A stretch of 10,260 nt of DNA from Actinomycetota bacterium (GTDB taxonomy: Bacteria > Actinomycetota > Thermoleophilia > Solirubrobacterales > Solirubrobacteraceae): NCBI GenBank assembly GCA_009699915.1, contig WLNG01000026.1, positions 1 to 10,260 of the forward strand, written 5' to 3'. Of this stretch, positions 6,163 to 10,260 are shown in pieces (within the stretch, counting starts at the first letter, position 1; every line of letters begins with the position of its first letter). The position numbers were made by a program, and so were the translations under genes. The notes beneath the pieces were generated by a model. It had not been told where the DNA came from. It did no database searches and was given only the letters and a program-made list of their open reading frames with translations.

Positions 6163-7203
6163 ACCGCGTCTCGTTAAGCCTTTATCACCGGCCGGCGTCA
6201 GAAGCTGGTGAACCACCCCCCACTCGCGTCCGCCGCGCAGCCCGAAGAGCTCCTCGACGGCGATGAAGAAGATGCGCCACTCCTCCAGCGCCGCGGATGC
6301 GCGGTCACCCTCGGTCGCCCGCAGCGCAGCGAGCACGGCCGCTCGGTTCGCGTCGAGGTTCGCCAACCAGCCGGCCGACGTGCGCGCGTAGTGCTCGCCG
6401 CCGACCCACCACTGCCGGTCGAGCCGCAGCGGTGACGCGATCCGCCCGAGCAGCCCCGCAGCCGGCATCTGCCCGCCGGTAAAGAAGCGGTCCGCCATCC
6501 AGCCGCGCTCGAAGTCATAAGCGTGGCGCCGGTGGGCGAAGGTGTGAACGAAGAGCGCGCCGTCCGAATGCAGATGCCGCGCAACACGCTCGAGCAACGC
6601 CTGCCAGTTCCGGGCGTGCTCGAACATCTCGACCGAGACGACCCGATCGAAGCGCCGTCCGAGATCGAGCTCGTTGACATCGCCGGTGATCACCGTGACG
6701 CGATCGGCCAGGCCGCGATCGGCGGCTCGCGCCAGGATGAACTCCCGCTGCGCCGCGCTGTTCGAGAAGCCGGTCACGCGCACCTCCGGCAGCGCCTCGG
6801 CGAGCCAGAGGCTCAACGACCCCCAACCGCAGCCGAGATCGAGCACCTCCATCCCGTCGCGCACCCCGGAACGCTCCACGGTCAGCGCCAGCATCGCCTC
6901 CTCCGCCTGCGCCAGCGTTGCCCGATCGTTCTCGAAGAGGCACGACGAGTACTTCAGGCGCGGCCCCAGGACGAGCTCGAAGAATCCCGGCGCGACCGCG
7001 TAGTGCTGGCTGTTGGCGTGATCGGTCGCAACGGCGATCGGGCCCGTGCTGCGGCGCGCGGCAACCGCCGCCAGCGGATCGCTGCTGCGCCGGTACCCAA
7101 GGTTGAGGCTTACCAGGCGCCGCGCGATGCTCAGGCGCGCGCCGGCGCGCAAGACAGGGTCCGGAATCCGGCCGGAGGCGAGCAGTCGCTGGATGGGGCC
7201 CAC
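6157..7203 (-). CDS. SAM-dependent methyltransferase, Cfa/coclaurine N-methyltransferase family
   Basis: A 348-residue cytosolic methyltransferase of the cyclopropane-fatty-acyl-phospholipid synthase family. The SAM-binding motif is VLDLGCGWGSLSLWLAE (120-136). The C-terminal half (SVEMFEHARNWQ at 190-201, MADRFFTGGQMP at 236-247, GGEHYARTSAGWL at 268-280) resembles plant coclaurine N-methyltransferases more than E. coli Cfa, including the EMFEH motif (Glu192, Glu195, His196). By alignment from memory, the bicarbonate ligands of E. coli Cfa are also kept: Cys88 (YSSC), Glu195, His220 (FVHTF) and Tyr272. The substrate could be a lipid acyl chain or a small amine and cannot be decided here. The start is a GTG that gives the family's usual N-terminus (short helix, then IPDPVLRAG). 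It lacks a good ribosome site, and no in-frame ATG lies nearby. It reads the same way as the permease-pur operon, 54 bases upstream of it. Confidence 0.87.
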   Translation of the reverse strand: MGPIQRLLASGRIPDPVLRAGARLSIARRLVSLNLGYRRSSDPLAAVAARRSTGPIAVATDHANSQHYAVAPGFFELVLGPRLKYSSCLFENDRATLAQAEEAMLALTVERSGVRDGMEVLDLGCGWGSLSLWLAEALPEVRVTGFSNSAAQREFILARAADRGLADRVTVITGDVNELDLGRRFDRVVSVEMFEHARNWQALLERVARHLHSDGALFVHTFAHRRHAYDFERGWMADRFFTGGQMPAAGLLGRIASPLRLDRQWWVGGEHYARTSAGWLANLDANRAAVLAALRATEGDRASAALEEWRIFFIAVEELFGLRGGREWGVVHQLLTPAGDKGLTRRGL

Positions 7204-7344
7204 GTGCGCATCGTAGAGGCGCCGGGGGCGCTGCTCCGCATGGATAAACCGGGCAGCGGAAGCTTGGACAGCGGGCGAACGACACGGCAGGCGAACCCCG
7301 TCACGCTCTGGTTCACTCCCACGCCCATTGGAGGGCACCTCTTC
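7204..7344. other. Divergent intergenic region between the methyltransferase gene and glnK
   Basis: This 141-base gap must hold the promoters of both directions, yet no convincing -35/-10 pair is visible on either strand. The one clear signal is a GGAGGG ribosome site at 7330-7335, nine bases before the glnK ATG. The reading frame of glnK stays open upstream to an ATG at 7240, but the ribosome site and PII family alignment place the start at 7345. Confidence 0.5.
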
Positions 7345-7701
7345 ATGAAGCTCGTGATCGGCATCTTTCGGCCGGAGAAGACCAACGACGTCCTCGAGGC
7401 GCTCTACCACGCGGACGTTCGCGGTTTCTCGATGAGCCGCGTCCAGGGCCACGGCGGCGAGCTCGAGCGCGTCGAGACCTACCGCGGGACCACCGTGCGG
7501 ATGGACCTCTCGGAGAAGGTCCGCATCGAGGTCGCCGTCTCCGACGAATTCGTCGAGCCGACGATCGCCGCGCTGCGCGACGGAGCGCGCACCGGCGAGG
7601 TCGGCGACGGCAAGATCCTCGTGATCCCGCTCGAGCAGGTGGTGCGCATCCGCACCGGCGAGCATGACCGCGGTGCCGTGACGCCAGTGAGCCACCCATG
7701 A
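7345..7701 (+). CDS. glnK: PII nitrogen regulatory protein (GlnK/GlnB family), unusual T-loop
   Basis: A 118-residue trimeric signalling protein that senses ATP/ADP and usually 2-oxoglutarate and, when paired with amt, blocks the transporter at high nitrogen. It aligns without gaps to E. coli GlnB from memory. It keeps the ATP-site residues TGEVGDGKI (83-91, with Lys90), RIRTGE (101-106) and Lys58. The T-loop differs: Gln39, which helps bind Mg-ATP and 2-oxoglutarate, is Glu39, and the uridylylated Tyr51 is Val51. Position 49, serine in cyanobacteria where it is phosphorylated, is Thr49. Tyr46, Arg47 and Gly48 are kept. A strong GGAGGG ribosome site at 7330-7335 fixes the start. The stop overlaps the amt start by four bases (ATGA), so the two are translated together. 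Confidence 0.94.
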   Translation: MKLVIGIFRPEKTNDVLEALYHADVRGFSMSRVQGHGGELERVETYRGTTVRMDLSEKVRIEVAVSDEFVEPTIAALRDGARTGEVGDGKILVIPLEQVVRIRTGEHDRGAVTPVSHP

Positions 7702-8969
7702 CCGCGGGGATCGACACGGGCGATACCGCCTGGGTGCTGACGGCGACCGCGCTGGTGCTGATGATGACCCCGGCGCTGGGCCTCTTCTACGCCGGGCTCG
7801 TGCGCTCGAAGAACACCCTCAACACGTTCATGATGTGTCTCGGGGCGATCTCCGTCGCACTGATCACCTGGGCGCTTGTCGGGTACTCCTTCGCCTTCGA
7901 CTCCGGCAACGGATTCATCGGCGGATTCGGGAACGCGCTGCTGAGCGGAGTCACCCTGGAGCCGCGCGCCGGGCAGACGATTCCGCACCTGCTCTTCTTC
8001 GCGTTTCAGGCGACGTTCTGCATCATCACGACCGCCCTCGTCTGCGGTGCGGTGGTCGAACGGATGCGCTTCGGGGCCTTCCTGATCTTCTCCGCGCTGT
8101 GGTCGGTGCTCGTCTACGCGGTGCTCGCCCACTGGGTCTTCGGCGGTGGCTGGCTGCAGAGCGGAGGAACGCTCGACTTCGCGGGCGGCGTCCCGGTCGA
8201 GATGGCCTCGGGCTTCTCCGCTTTGGCGGCGGCGATCGTCGTCGGTCCGCGGCGCGATTGGGGCCGGCAGGCATTCCTGCCGCACAACGCGATGTTCGTG
8301 CTGCTCGGCGCTGGGCTGCTCTGGTTCGGCTGGTTCGGCTTCAACGGAGGAAGCGCGCTGGCGGCCAACAAGTCCGGCGTGCTTGCGTTCGTCAACACGC
8401 TGCTCTGCCCCGCCTGCACGCTCGCGGCGTGGTTCGTGCTCGACCTGCTGCGCACGCGCCGCGTCACCGCGATCGGCGCGGCGACCGCGATCGTCGTCGG
8501 CTGCGTCGCGATCACCCCGGCTGCGGGCTACATCAGCCCGGGCTGGGCGATGGCGCTTGGCGTCATCGCCGCGCTGCCGAGCTACGCGGTGATCGTGCTG
8601 CGGCCACGCTGGCGGGTGGACGAGACCCTCGACGTCCTGGCGGCGCACGGCACCGCGGGCCTTGTCGGAATCCTCTTCATCGGCCTGGTCGCACAGGTCG
8701 GCTGGAACGGAGTCTCCGACGGCCTCTTCTACGGCAACGCCGACCAGCTGCTCTGGCAGACGCTGGCCGTCGTGGGAACGGTCGCCTACTCGTTCGGGGC
8801 GACCTACGTCCTGCTGAAGGTCCTCGGTGCGCTGATGCCGCTGCGAGTGTCCAACGACGACGAAGCGCTCGGCCTCGACGTCGTCACTCACGGCGAGGAG
8901 GCCTACGCAACCGGCGAAGGCGCGCTGCTGGTCCTGCAGGAGACGACGATCGGCGCAGGCCGCACGTGA
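7698..8969 (+). CDS. amt: Ammonium transporter (Amt/MEP/Rh family) with Glu168 in the pore
   Basis: A trimeric ammonium channel-transporter of the cytoplasmic membrane, 423 residues with about eleven membrane helices. The numbering matches mature E. coli AmtB closely, so key positions can be read directly. Phe107 and Phe215 (the gate), Asp160 (in LDFAGG) and Ser219 are kept. The second pore histidine is His317 in AAHGTAG. The first pore histidine is replaced by Glu168 (GGVPVEMASGF), and the periplasmic Trp148 is Phe148. Glu at the first position is known from fungal Mep1/Mep3-type transporters, where it alters transport behaviour. The C-terminal tail (LRVSNDDEALGLD, then THGEEAY) is the PII-interacting tail, in agreement with the overlapping upstream glnK. 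There is no N-terminal signal extension; the protein starts directly at the first helix. Function as an Amt is secure; the mechanism may differ. Confidence 0.96.
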   Translation: MTAGIDTGDTAWVLTATALVLMMTPALGLFYAGLVRSKNTLNTFMMCLGAISVALITWALVGYSFAFDSGNGFIGGFGNALLSGVTLEPRAGQTIPHLLFFAFQATFCIITTALVCGAVVERMRFGAFLIFSALWSVLVYAVLAHWVFGGGWLQSGGTLDFAGGVPVEMASGFSALAAAIVVGPRRDWGRQAFLPHNAMFVLLGAGLLWFGWFGFNGGSALAANKSGVLAFVNTLLCPACTLAAWFVLDLLRTRRVTAIGAATAIVVGCVAITPAAGYISPGWAMALGVIAALPSYAVIVLRPRWRVDETLDVLAAHGTAGLVGILFIGLVAQVGWNGVSDGLFYGNADQLLWQTLAVVGTVAYSFGATYVLLKVLGALMPLRVSNDDEALGLDVVTHGEEAYATGEGALLVLQETTIGAGRT

Positions 8970-8971
8970 GG

Positions 8972-9115
8972 TCAGGCGGCGGCGCTGATGCGTGCGCCGT
9001 CAACCGTGGCCGCAGGCGCAGTGGCGGCCAGCACGAGGATCGTCAGCAGGCCGGCGGCGCAGGCGAATGCGATCCGGGTCAGGGGATGAACGAGAACGCG
9101 GCGCGTGCTGGTCAT
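8972..9115 (-). CDS. Small membrane or secreted protein, 47 residues, unknown function
   Basis: A short reading frame of 47 codons plus stop, with basic N-terminal residues (MTSTRRVLVHPLTR), one hydrophobic helix (about 15-36) and a short Ala-rich end that could follow a signal-peptidase site. About 39 of 47 codons end in G or C, as expected for real genes here. It converges on amt, with only two bases between the two stop codons, so there is no room for a separate terminator. The ribosome site is weak (a G-run shortly before the ATG). It follows another small membrane protein gene on the same strand. No family is recognised, and chance cannot be excluded. Confidence 0.45.
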   Translation of the reverse strand: MTSTRRVLVHPLTRIAFACAAGLLTILVLAATAPAATVDGARISAAA

Positions 9116-9171
9116 GGGGGCCCCATCGGCCCACCGGCAGGCAGCCTTGAGTTCCGGCGGCGCAGGCCCGG

Positions 9172-9423
9172 CTAGGAGGTCGCGCTGCGCAGCGGGGCCG
9201 CGGGCGACACCTGCCCGACCGAGGCCGTCGGGGCGATACTCGCCGTCGTCTGGGTCGCCCCCGAGGCAGCGGTCGCAGGGGAGCCGTGGAATTCGGCGTA
9301 GCCGGCGCCGCCGGTGGCGAGCAGCAGCGCGGTCAGCGCGGCGGCGATCAGAGAACGGCGGCGAGCGTCCTGACGGCGGTGGGCCTGGGCCTGGAGCTTT
9401 GCGATCTCTGCGTCCGTGTTCAT
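9172..9423 (-). CDS. Small single-span membrane protein with Ala/Ser/Thr-rich outer tail
   Basis: An 83-residue protein not matched to a known family. It begins with a charged helical part (residues 1-23, AEIAKLQAQAHRRQDARRR) that should stay in the cytosol. One membrane helix follows (about 25-41, IAAALTALLLATGG), and then a low-complexity Ala/Thr/Ser/Pro tail of about 40 residues that would be outside the membrane. This resembles the many small tail-exposed membrane proteins of actinobacteria. The gene lies between a VWA-domain gene upstream and another small membrane protein gene downstream, all on the minus strand. No ribosome site is evident close to the ATG. The coding call rests on length, codon use and the sensible membrane layout. 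Confidence 0.6.
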   Translation of the reverse strand: MNTDAEIAKLQAQAHRRQDARRRSLIAAALTALLLATGGAGYAEFHGSPATAASGATQTTASIAPTASVGQVSPAAPLRSATS

Positions 9424-9467
9424 GGGATCAGCATCGGACCGTCCCCTGAAGGCAACCTTCGGGATCC

Positions 9468-9485
9468 CTGAGAGTCCTCTGAGAG
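9468..9485. repeat. Exact direct repeat CTGAGAG with 11-base period
   Basis: Two exact copies of a 7-base unit (CTCTCAG on the minus strand) are separated by four bases, a period of one helical turn. They lie in the 72-base gap between the VWA gene stop and the start of the small membrane protein gene, about 45-60 bases before that start. This is the geometry of binding sites for OmpR/PhoP-type response regulators, but only two copies are present. Confidence 0.3.
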
Positions 9486-9495
9486 ACTGGCGGCC

Positions 9496-10260
9496 TCAAT
9501 CGCCGAAGATCCGCGAGAGCGCCCGCGGGATATCCCGCGGCGTGCGCACCGGCAGACACAGTCCGCGCCCCTCGCGCGCGAGCTCCTGCGCGAGCTCGCG
9601 ATCACACTCACCGGAGACGTCGAGCAGGACGTCCACGCGCGGCAGCCGTGCCGCGATCGGCCGCGGATCGGGGCCGGCATTGTGGACGCAGTCGGAGAGC
9701 AGCAGAACGCGGCGGTCCTCGCGCTCGTCGCGCGGCGCGAGCATGCCCGCGGCGATCTCGAGCGGGAACGCGACGTTCGTCAGCCCGCGTGCCGGGATCC
9801 GCGCGAGCCGGTCGATGATCGCGTCAGGCCCGGCCTGCTCTCCCAGCTCGCAGATCGTCGCGGCATCCGACCAGAACGCCAGCACACCGACGGCCTCGTC
9901 GCGCAGGCTCGCGGTGAGCGCACCGACGCTCGCGCCGATGCTCAGCAGCCGTGGCCCGCGGGAGGATCCGGAGACATCCGCGGCGAGCACCACGGCGCGC
10001 CTGCGCGCGCGCTGCTGGCGGATCACGACCTCGGGCGGGCCACCGGCGGCGCTTGCGATCCACGCCTCCACCGTCGCCTCGATATCGATCTCCCCCGGCT
10101 CACCCCGCGAGGGGACGGCGTGCCACGCCCCGCCGGGCGAGCGGCCGGTCGGGCGCGCCGCGAGCGGGCGGACGGTCATCTCGCGCGCGATCCGCCGGGC
10201 GAGCGCGCGAGCCGCGACGACGGGCAGCTCATCGTCGCGCCCGGCAGCACCGCGGCCGCC
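9496..10260 (-). CDS. VWA-domain protein (ChlD/CoxE-like), N-terminus outside the window
   Basis: The C-terminal part of a larger protein with a von Willebrand factor A domain. The frame stays open through the right edge of the window, and the 27 codons before the first visible ATG (10179) read as protein (DDELPVVAARALARRIARE), so that ATG is probably internal. Counting from it, the metal-ion-dependent adhesion site is visible: ADVSGSS with Asp68, Ser70 and Ser72, then Thr134 in GLTNVAF and Asp163 in LLLSDCVHNAG. Cytosolic VWA proteins of this type often work with a MoxR-type or Mg-chelatase-like AAA+ ATPase in metal insertion or complex maturation. Such a partner would be sought beyond the right edge. 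The specific role is unknown. The last residues (PRALSRIFGD) look like a natural C-terminus. Confidence 0.82.
   Translation of the reverse strand, partial: GGRGAAGRDDELPVVAARALARRIAREMTVRPLAARPTGRSPGGAWHAVPSRGEPGEIDIEATVEAWIASAAGGPPEVVIRQQRARRRAVVLAADVSGSSRGPRLLSIGASVGALTASLRDEAVGVLAFWSDAATICELGEQAGPDAIIDRLARIPARGLTNVAFPLEIAAGMLAPRDEREDRRVLLLSDCVHNAGPDPRPIAARLPRVDVLLDVSGECDRELAQELAREGRGLCLPVRTPRDIPRALSRIFGD

Noticed and set aside
7300..7316. GTCAC-N6-GTTCAC upstream of glnK as a GlnR-type nitrogen box
   Set aside because: Only the first half fits the GTnAC pattern. The second half does not match GAAAC or GTnAC, and further half-sites are missing.
7240..7344. A 35-residue N-terminal extension of glnK from an in-frame ATG
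   Set aside because: PII proteins start at the MKL strand, and a good GGAGGG ribosome site precedes the ATG at 7345.
6157..7695. A longer 512-residue version of the methyltransferase starting inside glnK
   Set aside because: The extra N-terminal part is antisense to glnK and has no similarity to the family. The family N-terminus fits a start at the GTG at 7203.
7479..8891. A 470-codon open frame on the minus strand opposite amt
   Set aside because: The plus strand encodes an unmistakable PII-Amt pair. The antisense translation is rich in Arg, Glu, Asp, Gln and His with no domain, which is typical of the shadow frame opposite a hydrophobic protein in GC-rich DNA.

Overview
The window is GC-rich bacterial DNA (about 70% G+C by eye) that is almost fully coding, with strong G/C preference at third codon positions and many 1-4 base gene overlaps. 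There are no rRNA, tRNA, CRISPR or insertion-sequence signals. Gene content and style (MMPL exporter, SpoIIE-type phosphatase, PII-Amt pair, a leaderless regulator gene) suggest an aerobic soil or freshwater actinobacterium, possibly Thermoleophilia. That placement is inference and was not tested.

Layout. (1) Positions 1-2273, minus strand: an ArsR-family regulator, a DUF2892 small membrane protein and a large MMPL/RND exporter form an overlapping operon. The exporter runs off the left edge. The operon is preceded by an extended -10 promoter placed so close to the ATG that the transcript is probably leaderless, and an inverted repeat overlaps the -10. (2) Positions 2326-3378, minus: a membrane-anchored SpoIIE/PP2C-type serine/threonine phosphatase. 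(3) Positions 3520-7203, minus: purE, purK, an SbtA-family (sodium-dependent bicarbonate transporter) permease, and a SAM-dependent methyltransferase of the cyclopropane-fatty-acid-synthase/coclaurine-N-methyltransferase type. The first three are essentially contiguous and share a promoter-like sequence in front of the permease. (4) Positions 7345-8969, plus: a PII signalling protein gene (glnK) overlapping an ammonium transporter gene (amt). (5) Positions 8972-10260, minus: two small single-membrane-span proteins of unknown function and the C-terminal part of a von Willebrand factor A (VWA) protein cut by the right edge.

How the genes may work together. PurK consumes bicarbonate, ATP and AIR, and PurE converts the product to CAIR. 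A bicarbonate-transporter-family gene one base upstream of purK therefore suggests direct supply of an inorganic-carbon substrate to purine synthesis. The methyltransferase next to it keeps the residues that hold a bicarbonate ion in E. coli Cfa, so up to three neighbouring products may be linked to bicarbonate. The glnK-amt pair is the usual ammonium uptake and sensing module, but both members depart from the textbook version. The first pore histidine of Amt is glutamate (E168), and the PII T-loop lacks the uridylylated tyrosine and the Mg-ATP/2-oxoglutarate glutamine. These are the points most worth following up.
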